A stretch of DNA of 64,000 nucleotides, taken from the NCBI GenBank assembly GCA_050084985.1, contig JBITNC010000001.1, positions 189,968,001 through 190,032,000 of the forward strand, in the 5' to 3' direction. Every line of letters starts with the position of its first letter. Position 1 is the first letter of the stretch. The stretch is from Nageia nagi. Taxonomy: Eukaryota > Pinophyta. The notes beneath the pieces are model-generated. The model had not been told where the DNA came from and ran no database searches. It saw only the letters and a program-made list of their open reading frames with translations. Below, in pieces: positions 34,801 through 46,800 of this stretch. The translations under genes were made by a program, and so were the position numbers.

Positions 34801-37800
34801 TGACATGAATATCCTAGCAGCCCAAACTATTTCCTATTTGAGTATCTTCTCCATCCTCTTGATTGACACCTTTTGGATTGTATTATCCTTGATCCCATGT
34901 AAAACAATCTCACGCCCATCAATTCTGAATTTAAATTGCAGTGTCTGATGATTGGTAGTGTAGTCACCCAATGAGTACAACCATTTTACTCTCAACACAA
35001 TATGAGGCACTCTTCCCAAAAGAAACACAAAAAAATCATCCTCATCTGAATAATTACCAAAATTTACCTTCAATTTGGTTACAACTTTGTTGCAAGGCAC
35101 AATGTTTCATTCCCTGTAGCCACATTAAAACCAGAAAATGATTCTGATTTCAGCTTCTTCTTTGCCACAAAACTCTCATCTACAAAATTGTGGTTTGCCT
35201 CACCATCAATCAACATAACCACCTTCTCTCCCAAAACCTCTCGTGGTACCTTAATGGTGAAAATTTTGTTTGCACTACTCAATGTAGCCAATGTACCTAT
35301 GTTTGGGACAGCAAGAGCCTCATTTAATGGCTCCTCATTAGACTCATACTCATAATCTAATGCATCTTCATCTGAAATGACCTCAATGTAATGAATTTGC
35401 CCTTACCTTGGCAACAGTGACCTGGTTCCCAAGGATTTTTACAGCTGGAACATAATTTCTTCCTCCTTAGCTCATTTTATTCCTCATGAAGCCTCTTTCC
35501 ATGTGACACAAGCTGAGGAGCTCTTTGTGGGGATACGATGATCTTCCCAAAGGCTGATTTCTTTCTAGAATGGACGAATCTCACCTCTGAAATGCATCTC
35601 TCATCTGAAATGGCCTTGATGGCCCTGCAATGCTAGATCTAGGTGGTGGTGGGGTTGAAAATCTAGATCGAAGAAGTGTTGAAGACTCAAGGGTTAAAGC
35701 CCTTCTAATGGCATCTTGAAATGTGGGAGGCCCAAAGGCTTTTGCCAAACCCTTTCAATGGCTCCATCAAACCCTCATTGAAGAGGAATGTCACTCTCCT
35801 ATCTGAAATATGAGGCACCATGACTAAAATTTTTTAAAACTCATCAACAAATGCCTCAACCATGGTTCTTTGTTGTAGAGTGGTCAGGTCTCTAAATAAC
35901 TCCTCTTCATCTTTCCTCTCAAATTTGTCCAAAATCATTTGACTAAATTCATCAAAGGTAGTGATCTTTCCATGGCCTTGTGCAATGAGACCATGATGCC
36001 ACTAATCATATGCAACATCCTTAAGGCAGAGAGTAGCAAACTGAACCGCATCCTCCTTGGCCATGGCGCAAAGGGTAAAATAGGTTTGCAATTTTTGCAA
36101 CCATGCCCTAGTCGTTATACTCCTACCATTGAACATGGGGACTTGCATTTTCTACAAATGCTTCCTGTCATAGTATTTGCTATCCTTGTCGATCTCCTTT
36201 CCCAAAATATCCAAATAACTCTCAAAAATAATAGGATTTTTGAATTCAACACACTTACCTTGGTACTCAATGAAGTATGTATCCAACTCCTCAACTACAT
36301 GACTTGGATCAGCTTCTTGTCTTTGCAAAAAGATGGGTTTTGTTGGTCTAGGCAATGAAGGGTGAGCATACCGAACAAACTTCTCACTCCCTTGACCTTG
36401 CGTGGCCCCCCTAGTTGAAGAAGGATCCCCTTAATTTGATTGTGGTTGTGGTCAAGAAATTCCATCCACCTGCATGCCTCTATGTTGGAGTTTGAACATG
36501 CTCTTCACAAGAGAACTTCAATATTTCGACTCTTTGTTCTGTAGTCAACCTGCATAGGTCCGATCCCTAATTGGCCAACCGATCAGTTTTGATTAGCTAG
36601 CCTGCCAATTGCTCAATATGCATATCAATCCATTTTGTCAGACTAATTGGTCTTATGTATACTGGTTCATATCCAGAGACTGGCAATTTTGTGTGTTTTG
36701 TTGTTTTTTCTCTTTGATTTGGTAATCATTCTTTGTGTGGTTTGTTGTTGTAATCATTTGGAACATCTAGGAACATAGTATAGTGGTCTGTTGTGTTATT
36801 CACAAAGATTTGATAGTGTTATTTAGTTGATTTAATTAATTGTAGAATTCATGAGAAGTCCATTCTCATAACAGTCACTTTGTACTCAAGTTCTATCAAA
36901 GAACTATAAATATGTAATTTCTTATTTGAAGTAATAGATCAATGAGCATTTTCTCATTGTGGTATTAGAGCTAGTTTGGTCTTTTGGGTTGAAGTCAGCT
37001 TTTGGGTGCTTTGCAAGAGTTTATCAAGTTCTTGCCAAAGGGAGATCCAAAGCTTCCTGTTGTGCATAGCATAATGGCTAACAACTCTTGGCCAATGCCA
37101 AAATTCAATGGTGAAAACTATGAGTATTGGAGTATAGAAATGAAAACTCTACTCATATGCAAAAGCTTTTGGAACATTGTAGAAGATGGCTACAATGAAC
37201 CTACTGATTGGAACACTATCCAATGAGCTAAGAAGACTACAAGGAAAGAAGCCTAAAAGAAGAACAATTGTGCACTCTATCATTTTCAATTGAGCTTGGA
37301 TAAAAGCATTTTTCCAAGGATTGCTTCATGTACTACAGCAAAAGAAGCTTGTAAAGCCTTGAAGGATGGATATCAAGGGAGTGCACAAGTGAAGTAAGTC
37401 AAGCTTCAAACTTTGAAAAGAGATTTTGAAAATCTCAAAAAGCAAAATGGAGAAAATGTTGGAGACTATTGCGTGAGGGTGAAGGCTTGTGTAAACAAGA
37501 TGCAAACTCTTGGTAAAGAGGTGAAGAATGCAATGATGGTAAAGAAAGTGTTGAGAACATTTCTCCCAAAATGGAACCATGTAGCAATTATAATTGAAGA
37601 GAGCAAAGATCTTTCCACTCCCGATTATGATTAATTGATTGGTTCACTAATGTCTCATAGAATAAAAAACGGTTTTTTGAAAACACGGCTCCAGGCTAAA
37701 GACGTAAAAACGGCCAATAAACGGTCAAAATACATTGAATATGGCAAAAATTTGTGGGTTTTAAAATTCATAAATATGGAAAAAACGATGAAAAAACGGA

Positions 37801-40800
37801 CAAAAAATGCCAAAAAAAAAGGAAAAAAGGGGAAAATTTTGCGACAAAAAAAACTGCCAAATTTGAGGAAAAAATCACCAAAAAACGATGGGTATGGCCA
37901 AAAAATGGCAAGTGTATATTCTCCTTTTTATTTTTTGGACGTTTAAACGGAAAAAAACGGTAACAACGAGAAAAACAACCACATTTTCAACCTACGGTCA
38001 ATGTTTTTTGCTCGTTTTTTGCCTGTTTAAACAGCGTTTTTTGCATTTTTTGAGGGAAAATATGGATTTTTTCAAAAAACGAAAAAAAGGGCATTTTTTG
38101 CATTTAAATGGTGTTTTTTTATTCTATGATATCTCATGAAGAGAGACTAAAAGATTCTACATCTCCAAATGTTGATGGTGTTGAAGAAAAAGCTTTTGCA
38201 TCCAAGGAGGGTGAAACTAGTGCAAGTGGACATGGAAGAGGCCATGGAACGAGTCATTCTCCTTCAAGAGGAAGAGGTAGCGGAAGAAGAGGTGTTGCCC
38301 AAGGAAAAGGAAGAGGAAGAAGAACAAGTGACAAGCAAAATAAACAATGTTACTATTGTACCAAGTTTGGTCACTATGAAAGAATGTAGATTGAAGGCAT
38401 CTTAAGAAGGAAGAAGTAGAGCACACTATGGAAAAGAGGAAGGATCCTCAAATTTGTTCTTGACATATGGCACATCTGATAAAAATCTAAATGAGACATG
38501 GATTCTTGATATTGGTTGCTCAAACCACATGACAGGCAAGGGGGAGTTGTTTGCTACAATGGAAAACTTCTACAAGTCCAAGATCAAGCTTGGCAATGAC
38601 AAAACATTGCAAGTTGAAAGAATTGGAGCCATGGAGGTGAACATCAATGAAGGCCAAATGAAGGTAAATGATATATACTATACTCCAAATTTGAAACATA
38701 ATTTGTTGAGTGTAGGCCAACTCATGGAAAAGAATTTATAAGGTAGTGTTTGAAGATGGCAAATGTGTAATCTTTGACAAGAATCGTGGTAATAGGCTGG
38801 TCACAACAGTTCCTATGAGTAAAACTAGACTGTTTCCTTTAGAATATGATGGGCAAGGAGCCTAAATTGCCATTGAGAACAAAAGTTGGCTATGGCATTT
38901 AAGGTATGGTCATTTAAACTTCAATAGTTTTAGATTGTTGACATCTCAAGAAATGGTATATGGGTTACCTAAGGTTGAAGATCACAAAGATGTGTGTGAA
39001 GGATGTGCTATGGGAAAGCACTCAAGGATGAGTTTTCCTAAAGGGAAAACACGGAAAGCCTCTTATGCACTTCAATTAGTGCATTCCGACATATGTGGGC
39101 CAATGCAAACTCAAAGTTTAGGTAAGAATTCATACTTTCTTACTTTTATTGATGATTTTTCAAGAATGTGTTGGATTTACTTCTTGAAAACCAAAGATGG
39201 GGCATTTGATTGTTTTAAAGATTTTGAAAATCATGTTGAAAATCAAAGTGGATGCTATGTAAAATGTAAGGACTGATGGAGGTGTAGAATTTTGTTCAAA
39301 TGAATTTCTCCAATTTTGTAAACAAAATGGTGTGGTCGAAGGGAAGAACAAAACCATTATTGAGATGGCAAGGAGCATGATACAAACAAAGAGATTGAGC
39401 AATATGTATTGGGTTGATGTAGTTAGGATAGCAGTCTACATTTTGAATAGAAGTCCTACTAGCACCTTGGATGGCATCACTCCATATGAAGCATGGTATG
39501 AAAAGAAACCAAATGTAAACCATTTTAGAGTTTTTAGTTGTTTAGCTTATGCACAAGTACGTGATGAACAAAGAAGAAAATTTGATCCAAAAAGTAAGGT
39601 ATTTTTATTGGGTATTGTGAGAATACCAAAGCCTACAGCTTTATAATTCAAAAACTCGCAAAATTGTGGTTTCTAGAGATGTAATTTTTGATGAAGGGGG
39701 AGAATATGGTCATCAAAAACTCTATATTGGTGATGAATCCAATGATGCAAGCTCCTCAAATGTGCAACTCAATGTTCAGACCAGCAAGCAAATTCCTTCC
39801 ATTCAAAGTCCACAAAAGAGTTCTTCTTCAAATCCTTCAATCCCTTCAATGAGTGATGATGATTCTCCAAGTAGTGTGAAGACAAAGAAAGGTAAAAGAA
39901 TTCTTTCAAGCCATCCATATGCTCAAATGTTGGATGCAAATTTTCAAAGAAGACTTACAAGAAATCAAGCACAAGAGATTGATCAAGTTGTGACAAGACT
40001 TGAAAATTTAAGAATGTATAGTGATGATGATGATTGTGTAATTATGCCTTGATGACTAATGTTGAGTTAGAACCATCTAATTATGAACAAGCATGTACTA
40101 ATGATTTATGGATGAAAGCAATGGAAGAGGAAATCAATTCCATCAAGAAGAATGATACATGGGAGCTTGTGGAGCTTCCAAAAGGCAAAAAGTGTATGGG
40201 CTCTAAATGGGTCTACAAAACAAAGTATTATAGTGATGGAACCATAGAAAGACACAAGGCAACACTTGTGGCAAAAGGATTCACACAAAAGTATGGAATT
40301 GATTATGACGAAACCTTTGCTTTGGTTGCAAGATAAGAAACAATAAGGTTGGTACTTTCTTTGGCTGCCCATAAAGGTTGGAAGGTACATCATATGGATG
40401 TTAAAAGTGCATTCTTGAATGGCTACTTGGATGGAGAGGTTTATGTGCAACAGCATCAAGGTTTTGTAATAAAAGGAAAAGAGAATCTTGTGTATAGATT
40501 GAAGAAGGCCTTGTATGGCCTCAAGCAAGCTCCAAGAGCTTGGTATTCACGGATTGATGGGTACTTCCATCAATATGGCTTTACAAGAAGAAAGAGTGAA
40601 CCTACCCTATACCTCATGAAACACGGTAATGACATCTTACTAGTTTGTTTATATGTTGATGATTTGATTTACATGGGTAGTTGTTCAAACATGAATGATG
40701 ATTTCAAAAATGTTACGATGCAAGAGTTTGAAATGAAAGATCTTGGTTTGATGCATTATTTCCTTGGTATGGAGGTGAATCAAAAAGAAGGTGAGATTTT

Positions 40801-43800
40801 CATTTGCCAAACTAAATATGCTAATGATATGTTAAAGAAATTTGGCATGGAAGGATGCAAACCAATCCCAACACCAATAGCTCATGGTGAATTGTTGTAT
40901 AAGGATGATGGGGCTACAAAAGTTTATGTGATCATATATAGAAGTATTGTTGGAAGCTTGATGTTTCTCACAAACTCTAGACCGGACATTGCACATTTTG
41001 TTTCACTTGTATCAAGGTATATGAGAGACCCTTCTAAAATTCACTTGAAAGCAACCAAAAGAATATTGAGGTATGTGAAAAGTACAGCTGATTTTGGCAT
41101 TCATTACTACAAGAATGATGATGTGAAACTTGTTGGCTTTAGTGATTCTGATTGGGGAAGCAATTAGATGATAGAAAGTCTACATCTAGAAATTGCTTTA
41201 GTCTTGGGTCTGGACTGATTACATGGAGTTCAAGAAAGCGAAGTACAATTGTTCTTTCTTCTACTAAAGCTGAATATATTGCAATCACAAGTGCTAGTGC
41301 TCAAGCATTGTGGTTGAGAAAGGTACTTAATGAAATTGGTGAGAAACGATGTCATCCAACTATCTTGTTTTGTGACAACAAAAGTGCCATTCAATTGGCA
41401 AAGAACCCAATCCACCATAGCAGGTCCAAACACTTTGATATGAAGTATCACTTCATCTATGATATGGTAGAGAAAAACATCATTGAGATTAGGCATTGTA
41501 ACACCCTTGATAATATTGCGGATATCTTCACAAAAGGGGTTGTCAAAGCTCAATTTTTGAAGCTGAGGAACTTCCTAGTAAGTCCCCTCAGCATCAAGGG
41601 GGGTAATGTTGGAGTTTGAACTTAATCTTCATAAGAGAACTTCAATTTTTGACTTTAGGTTCTACAATCGGCCTGCACAGGTTCGATCCTTGATTATTCA
41701 ACCAATTAGTTCTGTCTATTCGACCTGTCGACTTCTCAATCAGCATGTCAATCCATTCTGTCCAACTAGTCGGTTTGATGCATACTGATCTGTATCAAGA
41801 GACCGGCAATTTTGTGTGTTTTGTCATTTTTCTCTTTGGTTTGGTAATCATTCTTCATTTGGTTTGTTGTTGTAATCATTTGAAACATGTAGGAACATAG
41901 TACTGTAGTTTGTTGTGTTATCAAGAAGGATTTGATAGTGTTATTTAGTAGATTTAATTAGTTGTAGAATTCATGAGAAGTCCATTCTCATTAACATTCA
42001 CTTTGTACTCAAGTTTCTATCAAAGAACAATAAAAATTTAATCTCTTATTTGAAGTAATTGATCAATGAGCATTTTCTCACTTTGATACCACTGTAATGT
42101 CCCCAATCAGATTTTTAACAATTTTAGCCAACAAAAAATCAAATTTTACAATGCACAATTAGATCTGCAATTTTTACTTGGAAATCAAACACCAAAACCC
42201 TAAAAGGGGCACGAACTCATCACCAATGCTCATAAAATCATTCTGAAAGTGGAAATGGAAAGATCAGCTTTCATACAGCTCAAATCAACAATCCCATGTG
42301 CAAAGAAAAATACTCAAAGTTGGACATCCCCTCTTGGAGGGCAAAATATTACTTGAAATATGCAAAAATGATCTCCAACCATGCAAATATCATCAACAGA
42401 ATAATTTGAAAGTAACAATGGACTCTAGGGCATCCAAGATGCTCAAAAATCAATCAAAACATGCCAAACCAGGTGTCCAAGGCTGGGCATCCCCTCAAGG
42501 AGGGTTTCTACGCCAGAAAATGCGAAACAAGAGTCCCCAAAAATGGGTGATTGCCTCTCCAAGCTGTTGTAACCTGCAAAGGCTCCAAATAGGGTTCCAA
42601 ACCCTCCAATGTTATCTGAAATGTTGGCATTTGAAAGTCTCCAAGAAGCTCCAATGCAACTCCTAAAACTTCGAGCACATCCCTAGACCTTAGAAGGTTG
42701 AGAAGGGCACAACCCTCACTCGAAAGATCAAAAGATTGAATTCTCCAAGCATATCCTCAAGTGGTGCGCTCCTCTTGCCTTCATAGGTGAACTTGGAATT
42801 ACAAATATCTTCATGAACATGCTCGACCCATCTTTACCTTGAAAATAAAAATTACAATTATGAACATGGCCAACCCATCTTTGCCAAGAAATTACAAAAT
42901 ATGACTCTACATGGAGCGTCACACATTGGCATCACAATTTACACATCTTTACATTGAAAAGGCATGTTACAATGCCAAAAATATCAAAATGACTTCTAAA
43001 TACTCCTAAGAGCTATAAAAACACACTAAAGAGGGATGTCCCACTCCAAGTGGCCCAAAAAAATCATCTCAATGCAAAAATGAGTGAGACGCCAAAAATG
43101 GGGACATTACACAAATAAGTCCCAAAAACTGGTGCATGCTTTTCATGCTTCATGATGCTTTTTATGGTTCCATGCAATTGTCTTAAGTGATGGTGCCAAC
43201 TAGGAATAAAGTAAAGAACAAGAAACTTGAAGCTAACATGCTAATCTCATATGAAGACAAAGAAGAAGCCCATGCAGTCTAAGCCAACGCAAAGGAACAA
43301 ATCCTATGTCCTCTACTATTTTGTACTAAACTTCAAAAAAGAGAAGCAAAAGCATTGCATATTTATGTCTTGATTCTAAGCCTTCTATTCTTATTCTCTT
43401 GAGGTATGAACTTATTTCTCATGCCACCTCTAGCTGAACATTAAGGCATAGTTTCACATCCATATAGAGATTTCATGCAAGGTGGTATTTGAGGTAGTTA
43501 ATGGCCGTATGAACCATCTGCCCACAATGATTGCATATAACTTGGCCCATTATAAACCCCTCCATTGCATGTTTCCAAGAAGGCTCCCTTCGTTTGTATG
43601 CCATTTTCCTTGTTGCACAACATAAACAAGCAAAAAATAATATAATTCATGGATAAACAAAAAAAAACAGCTAGAGTTTACAACTTAAAATTCAATGTTG
43701 AATCATGCATCAGACTTAAGTGTTGCAGATCACTAAAATCACTTGTAAATCACACAATCAAATTTGGGGTGTTTGCTTAAGTTTTCACTTTTCACAGATC

Positions 43801-46800
43801 AGTTGTGCTCCAGTTCATCACAAAAGAGCTCCAAAGTAAGAAGGGAAAAAAAAAATAGTTCTTATCTTTTATTGGGGGCTGATTGGGGAGGGCAAGTTTT
43901 TGACAAACTCATTGAGTTACAACTTTTTTCAAAAGCTTGGGAGTTTCAAAGAATATTCTGTCAGATACAATATTTTGTTTGATGGTGCAAAAAGAAATTA
44001 CTTGTTCAGTACTTGATGATGTGTAATGACCCTATTTTTGAGAATATATTGTATTTGGGATTTTCCACAAATCTCTTCTTCTACAAGTCATATATGGCCA
44101 TTGCACCTTCAGAATTGGATAGAGCATCTCATGGCATTTGTTTTTAGTGGTCACACGACCCCTTTTGGACAAGAAACGAAGGAGTTATGGCTACTTGAAG
44201 TTCGCCAATGGGACCAGTTTTCCATATTGTGTCCACACATGAAAATCCACTTAACTTAGTGGATTTCTACTTAAAATGCAACGTTGGATTATAATAAGCT
44301 TTTATGTTATTCTAATGTTATTTTTAGTACTTTTATTTGTAATAAAGCCAATCAATGGCTTAGATTAGCTTAGAGGGGTCAATGCAAGATTAGGGTCAGC
44401 ATCTATATATGGAGATGCAACTCTCCATTCAGGGCATATTGTTGATATTGATATTGTAATGAGTCCTTGTGATTCTCATCTCCATAGTGCATAGGTGATG
44501 ATCCCTAGCATGGATGGAAGCTCTACAACTGACAAGTGATGGCCCTTACTGTTGTATTGCCCTAGGGTGATGCTCTCCTAGACCCCCAATATTCAGAAAA
44601 TACAAAAAGAGGTACCCAAGAGGAGTTTGTGGTATTTATGGCAGTTTCAACTCTCAGCTTGTTGTGTTGTTTCAGTTCAGATCTGAGAAGTCAGCCTCCC
44701 CAAGGCAGTCACCCATCTTTTGAGGTCACTTTTCAGACATTTCTGAGGATTTTTGCAATTGTTCCATCCCCAAGAGACCCATCGCCCATTTGTACTGGTT
44801 TGGCATATCTAAATAAATACATTTGGCTGGTCTCTCCTCATATTTGGTGTTATTTTCAGTATTATTTCTGTAATTTATTTCTGCAATTTCGAATTAGGGT
44901 TTGTGCATAAAAAAAAAAGGAACATTGCATGATGTTATGAAAAACTCACCATGTTTTGTAACTATGATAATTCCCATAAAAGAGTGTCTTCAACTAAGAG
45001 GGCCAAACTCAACAATCCTAGCAGGACAGGACCATGATCTTCTAGACACTCTCAAACTATCGAAAGTTGACAATGCATCAAATCCAACATGAAACTTGGC
45101 AATCAATGCTTGTTTTAGCTGTCTCAGTTGTACAAAAGGAAGGCTGGTTTTCCCGTACAGGATAGAAATCTATTAAGTCCAATGAGTGATGATGATGAAA
45201 AAAAGGCCCCTATATAATTTCTTCAACAAAGGACAGGGCCTCACATTTAACATCATTCAATAGGTGTTTAGTGTCCCTTAATATTGGATAACAAAACGGC
45301 ATAAAAAGTCCAGTATGCATAAGCCCCTTCAACGTGTGCAAATGATCACTGCTTAGGGCTATGAAGCTGAACACCTGTGATTGGGAAAGTGTAAGGATGT
45401 TGAAAGCAACCTCCCAAAATATTTATAGATAAATGATATTACCTTGGATTCTATAGTAAATCAAACACCAAAAATGGCGTGTTCTCTATCTATACCTCTT
45501 TGAAAGGGCATTAACAAGATCCTATCATATGTGGAAATATAGTAATCAAACTCAAATAGTAGTTGGCAGCCATTTCCTCATTTGACCCAAAGGGATTCAA
45601 AGACAGTGGTGCCAATGGCATAAACTTAAGTTTCCTCATTTGACCAAAGGGGATTCAAAGACAGAGGTGCCAATGGCATAAACTTAATTAGAACGGATGA
45701 TGATAACAATCTCTGAAAAACTCAAAGCATAGAGGGACAACTTAGGACCCAAAGGCTACGCATATGCGAGGTCTAGATGAGCTGAATGTGGTTTTGGTAG
45801 AGGCCTTTTCTAACTTGTTTATTGATAACCTCATGGGAAAGGAGATGAGGGAGGCATAAAACGAATATCTGAAATAAAAATCCCACCTCAAAACTCAGAG
45901 AAGCAAATCATTCAACAAAGTGAACTGATAAGAAAGAACATCACTACCTATTGAATGGACAATACTCCATGGGCCGGAATCACTGGATGGTATGCGTGAA
46001 AACACTTTACATAAATATACACTTTTGATTTTAGTTTTGGTTTCCAACTTTCTATAAGGTGCTTGAAGAATAACCCTTTCTTTTTACAAGGTATTAATTC
46101 TAAACTTTTAATACATTATATTTTTCTTTCTGTTTATTCTTTTTATTGCTTGCTAAACAAATTTATACCCAATATTTAAATTCAATAACTCCTAAATATG
46201 GATTTTTGTTTCCTCTTTGTTTTTCAATTTCGGTTCCTATTAAGAATATCTAATTTTTTCCGGGTTACACGGGGCGTTCCCAATAACTTGGAAACACCAT
46301 GGGAACACCCAAAACTTTTCCCGTAGTTGTGGGTGGCCAACCACTTAAAAACAAAAAAAAAAACACACTAAAATTAAATAAGGGTGCAAAATAGATTGGC
46401 GGGGAGATCCACCAATGTCTTCAGCCCCTCCAAACTCTAAAATTACTTATATATCCATTCCAAAACAAAAAATAAAAATCCGAAAATTCAAAAAAAATTT
46501 ATTAGTATTATGCTCATTCCCTTGTCGTTCCTGGGTGTTTCCCAAAAAAGACCTCCCTTGTTTCCTGTTCCTAGGAATGCGTTCCTCTCACTCCCCCATT
46601 TCCGAGCCTTGTCGAATCTTGAAAGCTTTTTAACTTTTTTTTGGCTATGACCTTTGGAATAGTGATCTTAACAACTCATAAAGCCAACCAATGGCCTAAA
46701 TGCTTTGTGTAGCCATAGACTCACTAAACCAGAGGGCTCACTTGAAGAGTTCAACATCTGCTTTACAAAAAGAAAATTTTCATTTTCCCACTTGTTACTA

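Larger units (their letters stand above)
36483..42080 (+). mobile_element. Ty1-copia element nested in the chromovirus
   Basis: Plus-strand element with 474-bp LTRs, tRNA-Met primer-binding site, polypurine tract and the copia order gag, protease, integrase, RT, RNase H. The flanks are CTCTA (left) and CTTTG (right), which match at three of five bases and differ by two transitions. This is probably a decayed duplication, since the LTRs themselves differ at more than one base in ten by eye. The element is antisense to the chromovirus and to ClpR2. Confidence 0.9.
31035..43111 (-). mobile_element. Ty3-gypsy chromovirus, old full-length copy with nested insertion
   Basis: Minus-strand element with two LTRs, a primer-binding site next to the right LTR, a polypurine tract next to the left LTR, and the order gag, protease, RT, RNase H, integrase, chromodomain. 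The target duplication CAAAT is perfect (31,030-31,034 and 43,112-43,116). The LTRs match at roughly nine positions in ten by eye, so the insertion is old. A copia element is inserted between the primer-binding site and gag. The ORFs are broken. The element lies in ClpR2 intron 2 in the same sense as the gene. Confidence 0.92.

Noticed and set aside
42298-42666. 122-codon plus-strand ORF
   Set aside because: It lies wholly inside the chromovirus 5' LTR, antisense to the element.
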